DNA from: Nectonema munidae
Lineage: Eukaryota; Nematomorpha; Nectonematoida; Nectonematidae
NCBI GenBank assembly: GCA_030549495.1
Contig: JAUIRK010000735.1
Span: forward strand, 124,001 to 188,000
Direction: 5' to 3'
Length of the DNA stretch: 64,000 bases
Part shown: in pieces, positions 10,794 to 21,687 of the stretch
How positions within the stretch are numbered: the stretch's first letter is position 1
How the letters are laid out: each line of letters begins with the position of its first letter
Program-made: the position numbers and the translations under genes
The notes under the pieces: model-generated
The model's input: only the letters and a program-made list of their open reading frames with translations
Told to the model about the DNA's origin: nothing
The model's database searches: none

Positions 10794-13700
10794 CTGAGAA
10801 ATAAATAGCAATGCAAACACAAGAAATGTTAGAGAGGATGGATGATGGCGAACGAAAAACTAACCAGAATTATAGAAGATGAGAGCTTTGAGGCAGCCAA
10901 GTTCCACCCTATCAATGTGCACTTCGCGCAATTTGGAGATGACTTCTCGTTGGACGCGATCAAACAAATCATGAACGCCAACTTGCACAGCAATGCACCG
11001 AGCTATGTGACATTCATCAGAAAAGACAATGGTGTTTGGATAGGATATGGATTTGAAGGCAACTGAAGCTATCAAGAGTTCTGTCCAATCTAAACATTGT
11101 TTGTGATATTATAATATTCTGGAAAAAGATAATATTGAGACACTCTTTTAATCTTTTGTGCAGAGTGTATCTTAGATGATATACGCAACTTAAAAATTAC
11201 AAATGAAAGCATTGAATAGTATTCAAGCTAATAAGATTTTTATTCTCTTGACAATATTTTCTAATTTCTTCGGTAAAAATGTATTACAGCCTATCTATAA
11301 TATTTCTTATATAGATGTAAGCAATAATGTTAAATTTGTCAAAACTATGAATAAAAACCAAATGCATTAGGCAAACAGTTTCCTGTTAGTTCCTTTGGAC
11401 AAGCATGGAATTGAGGGTTCCTAGTCAAAATCCCCAAAACTAAAGTTACACCTTAGTTACAGGAAATTTTGACTAGATACCGGGATTGAGTCTTTTCCTC
11501 TCAAAAATAGTGAGAATCTTTAAGAGCTTGATTTCAAATGCTACAATTAAAAGATTATAAAATATTTACCTAAAAAGGAGTAAAATTTAAAACTTTAAAA
11601 TACAATTATTGTAATCATATTTTCATAAGTGACATAACTTATAACAGAATTAAAGTCAGAATGACACATCTATGATCCTCATAAGCCCACATGGAAAGCC
11701 AGGGCAAACGATTCAAACACTTTCCCCACAATATAATCATTCATAAAAAAAATATACTTCCAACTCAAATACTGAACGTAAAATAAGTATGAGTAAACAA
11801 ATTACAGTGAACAATGATAAATAAGTCTACACTCCGCGATCTAGACACAACAAAGATGACAACACAACTTGTTGAAAAGACAAGTAAGTTAAACGCGGCT
11901 GAAAAGCGGGCTTGCTTTATAATAAAAAATCATTGAAAAAAATGAAAGATATTATTTAATGTTATTATATAAAAAAAATGATATGATAGATTATTATTAT
12001 TATTATATAAGATTTGTTAGAGTTTGCCGCTAAAAGTTGAAACGAAGAGTTTCCTCATGCTGGATCTCTATAAGCTCCGCTTGAAGATTTTGGATAGAAG
12101 ACTCTTCTGAAAGATCCTCGGCTTGGATATCGAAGGGTCTTCACAAACATTTGCAAAGGAATAAAAAATATTTTGATGATTCTGATTTCCTAAATTTTTG
12201 TTGACTTCAAAACTCCTTAACCAGTTGACAAAAAAAAAGTTGACGCTAGCCATATCATATCAAAAGTGTCAGGATTTTGAAAAATTATTATCCAATTCTA
12301 TTGTGTACATATGTTGTGGAGTAGTTTTATATCGATGATCTGCCCTTAAATTTTGCTTACACATCATGTGTCTATGGCGGTAGCAGATGTAGACAGTGTG
12401 CAAACGCTCATCCTCTATTTTTTTAAATTTTGTTGCGGCATTCTAGTGTAATGTTGGAATTTTACTTTGACCCTTTGTTAAAAAAAGATTTGGAACAACT
12501 GATTTTTAACTATTCCAAATGCAGTAACTATTTTAAATATTTTTTTTCCAAAAAAGAACTTTGTAAGAAAATTTGCAAAAATGAAAATAATTTGTCATTT
12601 TTTTGAATAATAAATGTTCACGTTTGAAAACTTCACGTTTTGAACTTGTTGATTAAAACCTATTTTTTGCCAAATAAAAACCCCCTTTAAAGTAAGACCT
12701 GTGCAAACAAGTTGCCAAAATCGTGGAAAACAAAAATGAGCTTATTCGAAATCTATTTATTTTATAGTTTTGTTTGGGCAGTTGAGTAAATATATACTAT
12801 TTTTGATGTTTGAATGTGAAAAAAGAAGCTTTAAAGTGCCCAAAAGTAGATTTTGGTATAATAGAACTATTTTTGAATGATGCTGAGAAAAATGAAGTAA
12901 TGCAATATTATAATTTATTGTTTGATTTTTGTTTGCACAATTTTATCTTTATTTTATACCTTTTTTTCAGAGTCTAACTAACTTACACTTATTCTTATAC
13001 ACTAAAAAGAATGAAAAAATTTTAATACCAAGTTTTCTAACTTTAGTTCTGTTTTAAATTTTTGATAGAAAATACCTCAGAAAAGTTATGTAATTTAGAT
13101 GTGTTTTTTTTATTTATTTTTCTCAATAAAACATTTTTTCATTTTTTAGGAAGAAGGAACAACTGAAAATTATGTTTTTTTCATTCAATAAAATTTCCAT
13201 TTTTTTATTGTTAATTTATATTTTTATCCCTTTTCTATACATAATTTGGAAATGGTGCGCATTTATTTGAAGTGAGAAAGAAGGAGCTATATAAAGTCCT
13301 CATTCATTGTTGACGTTGCTTAAAGTTTACATTAAGCTTAATTAAGAATGAATGAGAATAGACAAGAGAGCAGTAGGAATTCAGAAAAATTTGTTGTCTT
13401 TTTTGGAAGACGCTTGAAAGTCCGCCCCTTCAATAAATTCAAGGATGTGCGCCCCTGAATCAATCACTTTTTTCATATAAACATCGCAGGGTGTCTAGTA
13501 GACTTTTTTTCCTTCAGACTACATTCACTCATATAACTCTCCAACCTTCAGTTATTTTCTCTATCAATCAAATATCCTTTCATCAATTCCTGTAGTGTGC
13601 CTGATAGACTACTTCTTTTTTAAATGAAAAGCCTATTTGCCCCCTCCCCCCTCCAACAATTTTGGATTTTTTTAAACTAGTGTATATGCGATATGCAAAT

Positions 13701-16700
13701 TTAATTAAAATATTTTCGCTGGAAGTATAGTATTTAAATTTCACCAATTTTGTAAAAAAATATGAAGTAGCCTTATAAATTTAGGTATGCGCTGAATACA
13801 CTCTATTTTATAGGATTGCTTGAATATTTGGTCTCCCGTGGTATTTCCAGACCAGTAATTTTGAAAATTGCAATAAAAGAAAATTCGCCCCTCCCCAATA
13901 ATTTTGAGGATGTGCGCCCCTGATATAAAGATAGGTTCAATATGTTTTTAAAGCTTTGAATGATACTTGTAGTCAGGTTTGCAGATTCAGAGATTGTTAA
14001 TGGATATATGTCTGAGTCGGTATCCAATATCCGAATTGACTCTTTTTAAATATTAAAAAAAGTTTTATTTTTTCAAAGCGTAAGAGTTGTGTATAAATAT
14101 TTAAAATTTTCAAGTACTTGGATATTTTCCCGCTCCAACTTTACAACTCTGATTGTAGCTTACACAAGAAGTTTAGGTTTGAGCTATGAGAATCAGGAAT
14201 CTATGAGATCTGCAACAAGGAACTACCGCATTAATTAAAAATATAGGAGATGATCTATTCTTTTAATAATTATGCAAAAGCGAATCTTTAAACATGTCAA
14301 GCAAAGAATGATTGATATTTTGCTACTTTCATATCAAGGATGTACGAGAGCTTCAATAAACTAATTTGGCACTTTTCTGTTGACAAAATAATTAAATAGA
14401 GAAAGTATGAGGGCAATAGTAAGGAAGAAAGAAAAGTCTATTTATAAAGTTTTGTCAGAAGATGAGGAAAGTGAATTTTCTACAGTGCTTCATCATTACT
14501 GTGATATAAACAAATTTGAAATTCAGAAATGAAGAACGTCGACACTAACGGAAACACTGTTAGTGATGTTGTTTCACCTTTTTTTACTTGTACTCATCAC
14601 TCCCTATCTTCAAGCCTTACTCAAATGATTCTATGCGGCATCATATTCTGAAATGAGGAAAGGATTGCTTGAGTTGTAAGATATTTCTAACACGTGCATC
14701 TGGACGAAAAATGGTTGTTGTTGTTGTTAGCCCTTAGGTTACACTATCTCGTTATTAGTGTAATCTATCAGTTGAAAAACACAAATTTTATTTGAACTGA
14801 GAAAGAATATCCAGCGTTAGAAAATACTGACAGGAAAAAGTATAGAATTTTTGTTACTAAGTGCATTTTCAGCCAACCACATAAGAGCCACCGTTAGGTA
14901 CTGCTGTCTGCATGTGTACCTACTTCTACTTACGGCTTTGTTGTATAAATAAATAAGTTTTAAATCCAAGACAAAAACGGATCATAATTCATCAGTGAAT
15001 ATTAGAATTCTGCGCCGGATGGGCTATGCAGACACTTGCACGCACCCACACAAAAACTTTTTGTGGGGCAGGGCTGGTAAGAAGCTTTTATTTAATGAGG
15101 GTATCAATATACACTTCAGCACTACATGAAACATTGTACGTTTAGTTTTAGTACAGACGTGTTCTCACATATGTAATCACTTAGCTAATCTGGACTAGCA
15201 GTCGCTTCAAATGGGGTTGGCATTTTTCAATAAATAAACTTTTTATGTGTTATTAAATAAAAATTAAAAAAAAAAATTAAAATATCATCGCATAAATTAT
15301 ATCCGCTTTAAATGTTTAGAAAAATTACGAAAATATTTATTTTATTGAGTCTCGCAAAAATGATTTTTGCGGGTAAAATGATTTTATTCTTACAGTACTG
15401 TAGTAGCAGAAACATTTAGTAAACGAAGCGACTCCATCACTTATGAAAATTCGATTCCACCCGCCTAACAAGAAAATATACCAGTTTCTTTTTGTAAAGG
15501 TCCTATATGGTTTGCTAATCTCGCAACAATCGGAAACTCTTTCCTAGCAACGCCCTGTCATAATGATCGCTTTGTCATGTATAAACGTTTATGGAACTTC
15601 AGCCAACCCTTTCAGCCCATCATCAATCTCACTGAATGTCAAGTAAGCATTTGAAAGACCTTACCAAATCAATTTAATTTCCTGGAGGTTTATTTGTTTC
15701 TCAAAACGGTTTCTTTATCCACTGGTTCTTAACCTGGGGTCCTCGGAACCCCGATGGCTCCGTGGTTGCGTCTCGCGGGTCCGTGAACAGTTTTTCATTT
15801 TTGTAAAAAAATTGAAATGAGTGAAAATAATCAACCAATTTGTACGTGTAAAAATAACTGAGAGAAAAGAGAAGGTATAAAAATAATCCTTGAATGCAAC
15901 GGATCATTAATAATACTAAAAGGGGTTGGAATTTTTGTAATAGTTATCTTGTTGAGTTGGAAAGCAATGGTGAAGAAAATTTGTATTTAAAGAGGGTTTA
16001 AAACTAGAGGATGAGCATAATCGAATTGAATGAAGAAACTGTCGAATGATGGAAGGAAGGTCAACACCACATAGAGATACTGACTATATGATGATATTGT
16101 CAAATACTGTTTTACTCATAAAAAATCTTAAATTTGCAAGAATCGCGTATTTGATGAGAAAAAATTTGGATTGTGATTCATAAGAAACCAACGATGCTTG
16201 ACTGTGATTCAAAGTTTTCATTTGATCACCAGTTGTAAGACTCTTTGAAAATATCATTTTTTATAAGTTCACAAAAAAAAAATTGCTAGCACTTCCAATA
16301 ATTATGAGGTAAGATTAGCTTTGAAACTAGGCATGCAAACCTTGTTGTAGAATAAGTTAGAAAGGATAATTTTGTTACTTGAGTTGAGTAAGTGATCCTG
16401 ACTTTCTGAAGGTAATTCATTGTAGTAGGGAATGTTTTTGACCCAATTAATCAAATTCTTCAATTCTCTTTCAGTCTCACAAAATATATTGGCCATGGCG
16501 TCTTTCTACGAAGTGGAAAAGAATGGGCGCGATCACACGTGATAGAAAAGAGTACAAAACTGGTGCATACCTTTTCGTCAAAGGTGGATTCAACATTGTC
16601 GTTGTCTAAAAAGCACTCCGCTGAAAAAACCTCCTCCACAGAGAAGTCATTGTAAATGGAACTGGTGGGCGGCTCCTCTCGTTCTGTCTTCTTTCTCTCT

Positions 16701-18543
16701 TCCTGAACAGCTAAAATGAGAAAGGTTCGCATTGCAGAAGAAAATGAAAGAAAGTCAATATCACGTTTGTTACCTTCTCGTTTCATTCCCATCACCAAGC
16801 ACTTTTGGTACCGGCAGTACTGACACCTATTTCTTTGCCTCTTATCAACAACACAATTTCGGCTTTCTCTACAAGCATAACTCAAATCCTTTCTCACTGT
16901 TCTTTTGAAGAAGCCTTTGCATCCTTCACAACTAAAAATAAATAAACAGCGCATTAGTAAGATCAATGCCCTGAGATAAAGTGTGCGATAACTTTTACCA
17001 CAAGAACACAAGATTCTGCAATTTTTATTATAAAAAAGATAAATAAAAAATGATTATTGCTACTTATTTGTTATCTCCGTATTGTCTTAACACATTTACG
17101 GCCAATGTTCCTATTTTGGAACATAAGTAATTTCATCTTCGTCTGCTTTTTTCAATGACTTTGAAAATAAATCGTCTGCGTTTTTTAGATATCGTCTGCT
17201 TTGCTTGTCCTTAAATGGGTTAACTAAACAACTTACTAGGATTTATTAAGTTTAATTTAACTAACTATTCAATTATCTAAGAAGAGTTGATATCAGAGGA
17301 GTCGAAGTTTTTTTAGTTGCTTTTTTATGTATTTTAAAAAGAATTTTTTTTATGCATTTTAAGGAACCTTCTTCAGTGGAAGTCAAAAGGGAAGAGTTAG
17401 TGTTGAATTAATCAAGTTTCAAGTATTTGCAGTGGGAGCCGCAGTCTGATTTTTAAGTAAAATCACTTTAAATCAAAAAATAATAGAAAATTATTATTAA
17501 AATATCATCGCTTATATCGTTATGGATATTCATAGAAACAAATGATATCCTATTTTACACCAATCATATCGATTTATGCATAAGATTGACAGATGATAAT
17601 TATGAAAATTGATAAAGGTGCAAACGGAAAATGTTACAAAATGTTTCAAGAGAGCTTAGCGAGTACTTTATTGCCGAGTATGTTTCCATATCCCAACAAA
17701 CTTCAATCCTGCAGACCAAGCATCACGAACTGGGCACCAACATACAGCTATAAATAGCATTGCAATCTCTCCTATCCAGTCATAAATTTTTTAACCCACC
17801 ACACACCCAGTAACTTTTTTTATTCTATATTCTTGGGTATCACATTTATTTTGCGCTGTCCTTTCAATAAAGAGACCCCCAAACCCGGCTTCGTCGAGGT
17901 TAGCTCCATAAATGGCTTAGCGAGCCATTAACTACTGTAGTGCACTGGAAGAAAAATCATGACCATTTTACTTTTAAGACCGTAAGGATCTATTTACTTC
18001 ATTTTATAATTGACAAAATTAAAAGGGTTATATAAAATATATATATTCTATAAAAATGTTTAATACACTTTTATATGTTGAAGACATGAAAAAAAGAATG
18101 TACATACAGTCAGGTAGACAGAAACGTTTATTGGAGAGCAGAATCACAGGCTTTGTCTAAAAAATTAAAGTAAAAAATGATGCTTATGACAGCTCTATTC
18201 TTCCTGCTTATGAGCTCCTTTAATAAACTTGTCTCTTTCTATTTCTTTATTCACATTTCTGATTTCACAGGTAAAAGGCGCATTCTTAACAAAAGTGGAA
18301 GATAATGTTGTCAGCGTCACTGATATCAATAATTTTTCTATATCTTCATTTCAATTGCTTTATAGTGTTACACATGTTGTGGAAAGATATTTTAAACATT
18401 TCATTTTTTATGGCAGGGTCCCGATACTAAGGTCCATCTACGTGGCTATCCTAATAGATCTTTTTTTAATGAAAACGCATTAAAAAACTTCGTTTAACGT
18501 CCTTTGTTTCTAAATCCAAAGGTGCCCCCACCTACCTACCTAC

Positions 18544-18614
<71 letters not shown>

Positions 18615-21600
18615 TGGGCTTTTTATGTGTACCGTAATGCATTTCTTGACTGGAAGGCCTTCCTGACGTCAACAGGATGGCATCATATTAAAAAAATAAT
18701 TCTATTTCGAGTACATCGGGAATCGAACCCGAGACACTCGGAATGAAATCCATGAGCTCTAATCACCATCCCAGCGGCGATATTAATTATTGTGTAGGCT
18801 GATGTACTTTCATATACGATAAATTTTCGCTAATAAACCTCCGACATTAATGCGAATCCTTCATTATCTCCGTATTATAATACCCCACAAAAATTGTCAG
18901 GAAAAATATTGTTTTTTCACAATCCGGCCAATTTCATTATCTAGATATTTTTTAAATGTTCTGTTCGGATTAACAAGGGTTGGGAGATGGAGCTGTATAC
19001 ATTTTTAATTTCATTTTTGAATCAACTTATTTTGCGATGATAATAACTTAAAACATACGATTTTTAATCAATTGATTATAGAAAGTATGAGATATTGCAT
19101 AAAAAATCAATACATTTCAAATTTTCTATTCACAGAGCATTTTGAATTATTACGAAAACAAAATGCAATTGAATGTTAGAATAATTTTTATCTAGAATAG
19201 AGTATCGACTTGTTAGGCAAAGATAAGAAAAAAACTCACAATTGAGGCTCACTACCCAAACTTTGTTTTTTTATAGCAAAATCAGATTATTCCAAGGAAA
19301 TTATACGTGATATAATCAATAAATTGGAATCAAGATTTGCTTCATGTACATCATGGATATCCACAAATTTTGAGCTACGTCAGTCCCACATTTAATTCGC
19401 CTAGGGTTTAGGGGACCACAATAAAATTAGGGTTTTATGAATTTTTTAAGGCATAGTAGTAAATTGCAAATACATACGTCTCATTCAATGTACTCAGGCA
19501 AAAATGTAATGTTTTAATATCCTACAGCTATTTTGCACGATTTTGGACACACTAACTTCACAAAACTTTCATGTTTGAGCGTAAGTTATGAAAACTTTAC
19601 GAAAAACACATTTATATAATAAAATGGAGTGAGTGACACTTAAAAAGACTTTACGGAACATATGTGGCCCGCGGACCGTAGATTGCGCACTTCTGTTTAG
19701 GTTAAGTTAGAACTCCTAAAATCTGTAAATTACTCACTTAGGGGAGGTTTAGCAAAAGGAGTTGGATTCAAGAGCAAGAAGTCGCGTGCCAAGTTTTTTC
19801 GAATGGGGCGGTGTGAAATCTTTTTCTACTTAAACTATTCTTATTGCGTCTCAAATATCTTCTCAATCTTACTCCTTCAAACTTTAATGAAATCCTGCTT
19901 TTTAATTCAGAACTTAATCATCCTTTGATGAGATCACACAGAAAAATAAACCTACCACTTTACGGGCTTAAATCATCGAAGCAAACAATAGTTTGAAAAG
20001 CGTCAAGATGTTGGATTACAAATAATGCCTCCTCAAAAAAATGTGTGAGACATTCTTTAAATCACAGGATATAATACCGTATCTAATCTCCTATATTTCA
20101 AATTCGGATTGATGATTATTATCATGGCAAATGAACGCGAAATTAATCTTTCAATATTCCAATGAAATAAAACAAAAAAGTAATATTGAAAATATACTGA
20201 AAAGTGGAACTAGTCTTTTAAATAATTGAAATAAAGATATTGAATTGAGAGGAATCAATTTTATAAAGCCAGGAGGGGGAGAGAAAGGCATTTTCGCACC
20301 CCACTCCTTCCAGATGCGCACTCCTGATCCGGGACCTTAATATTGGTGCCATTATTCTACCCATTCGGAAGCTTCACCTCGTCTCCCGATTTGGGGATAG
20401 AAATTTTGGTGCAAATCACGATTAGAAAAAAAACAAAAACTGTCATCGCTACTTGTTTATTCAAAAGCTTTTTATGAATTAAACTTTATTTGTAGAACAA
20501 AAATTAATTTACTTGGAAGTAATAAAATTTTAAAATTCAAAACTCTTTATGAACTGCAATTCTAAATACTAGGTAAAAAATCACCTATCATAAAATATGC
20601 TAGAAAAACTTTAGACACACCATGAAGTTCAAAATTTCGTAACTGAACAGTCACTTACAGACTCTCATAAAAAAATGACAAGTGAGCTATGAAGAGGCCT
20701 GTGTCAAGTCTCACTCAATGCGGTTAATAAATAAATGAATGCATAAGGATACCTGTAAACTCCATAATGTTTGCCCGATGCTCTGTCCCCACATATGGCA
20801 CATTCGTGTTTGAAGTACATCAGGGGATGTGGATAAATTGGCTGTAGAGGCTGAGTGGTTGGTGTGGAGGGTTGTGTGGCAAGTTTTTGAGGAGTGTACT
20901 CAACTTTATGAAGAATTGGACTGCGACTAACAGAGTCATTGGAGGAGGGTACGTCGAAACTGTTATTATTGGTGCATTGGGGCTGATGGAGGAAACGGGG
21001 CGAAGTGCTTGGAGGATTGAAGTTATTTGATGAAGGTACTACTGTTTGTGGCGGCAGGAGCTTACTCGGATACAGAGTAGGCATGGAAAGGGAGGAAGAG
21101 GAAGCCATGAGGAGAGAAGGCGGGATGGAGAGGAGGGGAGAAGTGCTGATTTTTTTGTCGTCCTCTTCAAGACGATGATATTGCTGGCTGATGCTTGCGA
21201 AGCACGACTGCAAAAAGTTCAAGTCTGGTTTGAACTCCAGCAAAGAGTATTCATCTACTGCAGAGTGATTGGAGGAAATGGGAGGTAATGACGTCATCGG
21301 CAGAGGTGAAGATGAAGAAGATGAGATGAGGGGAGAAGTGGGATTGAAGTGATGATTATTAGTACTAGTGTTATTCGCACTGCTGGTGAAGGAAGTGCTG
21401 TGATTACTCGGGAAAGAGGCTTGGTGGTATTGGTGTATCAAGGCTGCTCGCTCAGCCCCATTACTATCACTATTTCCCCCTTCACGCACACCACCTTTAT
21501 TGAGGAGGATCGAATCGTCAATCATTTCTCCAGGGTTTCCGTTGTTTGCACCACCAGCATTGTTGGCGTTCGCCGATGCGAAGTAGGCTGAGAGAAGATT

Positions 21601-21675
21601 CATGTTTTCGGTGGAGAGTGCATTCTTTGACGAGACTGCCGAATCCAAGTACGCAAAGTAGTTTCGAGATGACAT
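10456..21675 (-). CDS. RXR: Retinoid X receptor (RXR/ultraspiracle), six coding exons, 636 aa
   Basis: Nuclear receptor of class NR2B, the obligate DNA-binding partner of the ecdysone receptor and of other nuclear receptors. Coding exons are 21675-20753, 16931-16774, 16710-16571, 16505-16379, 11089-10865 and 10793-10456. All introns are GT-AG, and the 1911 nt stay in frame through every junction, which strongly supports the model. Order in the protein: a long Asn/Ser/Pro-rich A/B region (about residues 1-288), a two-finger DNA-binding domain (about 289-355) with P-box CEGCKG, a short hinge, a ligand-binding domain from about residue 407 to 605, and a Ser/Pro-rich tail of about 30 residues that vertebrate RXRs lack. 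Start: an in-frame TGA immediately precedes the ATG. Oddities: the pocket arginine is Lys (IASVAFKSI for IASFSHRSI) and the AF-2 glutamate is Gln (LLTQML for FLMEML). Transcripts may begin in an upstream non-coding exon. Confidence 0.95.
10865..11089 (-). CDS. RXR: RXR exon: ligand-binding domain helices 5-9
   Basis: Acceptor AATGTTTAG at 11090. Encodes [32 protein letters not shown] and [15 protein letters not shown], collinear and gap-free with RXR helices 5 to 9. It ends in phase 1 at the donor ATTCTG|GTTAGT. The preceding intron is about 5.3 kb and full of repeats; the following one is 71 nt. Confidence 0.95.
11410..11490. repeat. imperfect hairpin in RXR intron
   Basis: CTAGTCAAAAT (about 11421-11431) pairs exactly with ATTTTGACTAG (about 11466-11476). 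The flanks extend the pairing with mismatches to a stem of roughly 30 bp around a short loop. It could be a collapsed MITE or a small-RNA precursor-like fold. Confidence 0.45.
12010..12260 (-). pseudogene. fragment of a hAT transposase C-terminal region in an RXR intron
   Basis: On the minus strand one frame reads [14 protein letters not shown] followed by [18 protein letters not shown]. This recalls the NPF.(V/I)D.E......LQLELIELQ...L..KF block that precedes the dimerisation domain in ZBED5/GTF2IRD2-like hAT transposases. The upstream part is in another frame. No terminal repeats are visible. The similarity is from memory of the family and is short. Confidence 0.4.
12261..16340. other. remainder of the large RXR intron
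   Basis: AT-rich intron with fragments of transposon ends. Two copies of a GGATGTGCGCCCCTGA end lie at about 13441-13457 and 13907-13923, both preceded by a CGCCCC motif and in the same orientation. A hAT-like end starting CCACTGGTTCTTAACCTGGG lies at 15719. A short TTG repeat sits near 14714. No additional exon is needed, because the flanking exons join in frame. Confidence 0.5.
16379..16505 (-). CDS. RXR: RXR exon: ligand-binding domain helices 3-4
   Basis: Acceptor CACTTCGTAG. Encodes [15 protein letters not shown] and the nuclear-receptor signature [20 protein letters not shown] (pattern W.K....F..L...DQ..LL, with Ser for Asp). The donor TCAA|GTAACA gives phase 1 and joins to NWTELLIAS in the next exon, exactly matching the RXR order LLRAG-WNELLIAS. 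An apparently longer open frame past the donor is intron. Confidence 0.92.
16571..16710 (-). CDS. RXR: RXR exon: T-box end and hinge
   Basis: Acceptor CATTTTAG at 16711. Encodes [13 protein letters not shown], the expected continuation of the DNA-binding domain, and an acidic hinge ending FDEK. The donor is AAAAG|GTATGC. The preceding intron is only 63 nt and the following one 65 nt. Confidence 0.95.
16774..16931 (-). CDS. RXR: RXR exon: second zinc finger
   Basis: Follows the acceptor TATTTTTAG. It encodes [20 protein letters not shown], then the D-box [22 protein letters not shown] and MGMKRE. The donor GAAG|GTAACA splits the Ala codon of the T-box. This is the most conserved part of the gene and on its own identifies RXR. 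Confidence 0.97.
17087..17223 (+). mobile_element. piggyBac-like MITE, copy A (137 bp), in RXR intron
   Basis: Bounded by TTAA on both sides with inverted ends TTAACACATTTACGGCCAAT and, reversed, TTAACCCATTTAAGGACAAG. TTAA target use and CCC ends are typical of piggyBac elements. Near-identical internal sequence occurs at 39954-40091 and, inverted, at 57976-58114. Confidence 0.8.
17224..18539. other. RXR intron, AT-rich
   Basis: No coding sequence seen. A TATAAATAG (about 17750) followed by AATAAA (about 17871) and a C-rich stretch superficially resembles a long terminal repeat, but no paired copy or ends are present. Confidence 0.35.
18526..18612 (+). repeat. (CCTA)n then (CA)n microsatellite
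   Basis: About four CCTA/CTAC units run directly into about 32 uninterrupted CA units. It abuts the 3' side of the SINE at 18613-18780, suggesting the microsatellite grew from the SINE tail. Confidence 0.9.
18613..18780 (-). mobile_element. tRNA-derived SINE in RXR intron
   Basis: On the minus strand it opens with a tRNA-like head: A-box-like TGGTGATTAGAGC and a perfect T-arm CGGGTTCGATTCCCG. A non-tRNA body follows that includes GACGTCAGGAAGGCCTTCCA and ends at the (TG)n tract. The body differs from the SINE group at 31.8-48.7 kb, so this is a second family. Confidence 0.65.
18781..20752. other. RXR intron, AT-rich
   Basis: No gene seen. At about 20272-20327 there is a short GC-richer piece with a GATGCGCACTCCTGA end, related to the two ends near 13.45 and 13.92 kb. 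Confidence 0.4.
20753..21675 (-). CDS. RXR: RXR exon: A/B region and first zinc finger
   Basis: Begins at an ATG preceded in frame by TGA and encodes 307 codons plus two bases. The N-terminal region is low-complexity: runs of Asn, Ser, Thr and Pro, with no folded domain expected. It ends in [16 protein letters not shown], the first zinc finger, splitting a Ser codon (AG|T) before CEGC, the conserved intron position of nuclear receptors. The donor is CAG|GTATCC. A candidate acceptor (TTCTTGTTCAG) ends at 21688, so the exon probably starts at 21687 with a 12-nt leader. Confidence 0.95.
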
Positions 21676-21687
21676 TCACACACTCAC

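Noticed and set aside
16341-16378. Longer version of the RXR helix 3-4 exon ending at AACAAG|GTTTGC
   Set aside because: The open frame continues past 16379, but the residues there do not match RXR and the phase would force a stop in the next exon. The donor at 16379 gives phase 1 and restores the LL..(x)W.ELLIAS order exactly.
17740-17920. Possible solitary long terminal repeat (TATAAATAG then AATAAA about 120 bp on)
   Set aside because: No second copy, no terminal dinucleotides or flanking duplication were seen, and both motifs are common in AT-rich DNA.
21046-21591. Plus-strand open frames opposite the RXR A/B exon
   Set aside because: They are antisense shadows of the low-complexity Ser/Asn-rich coding sequence.
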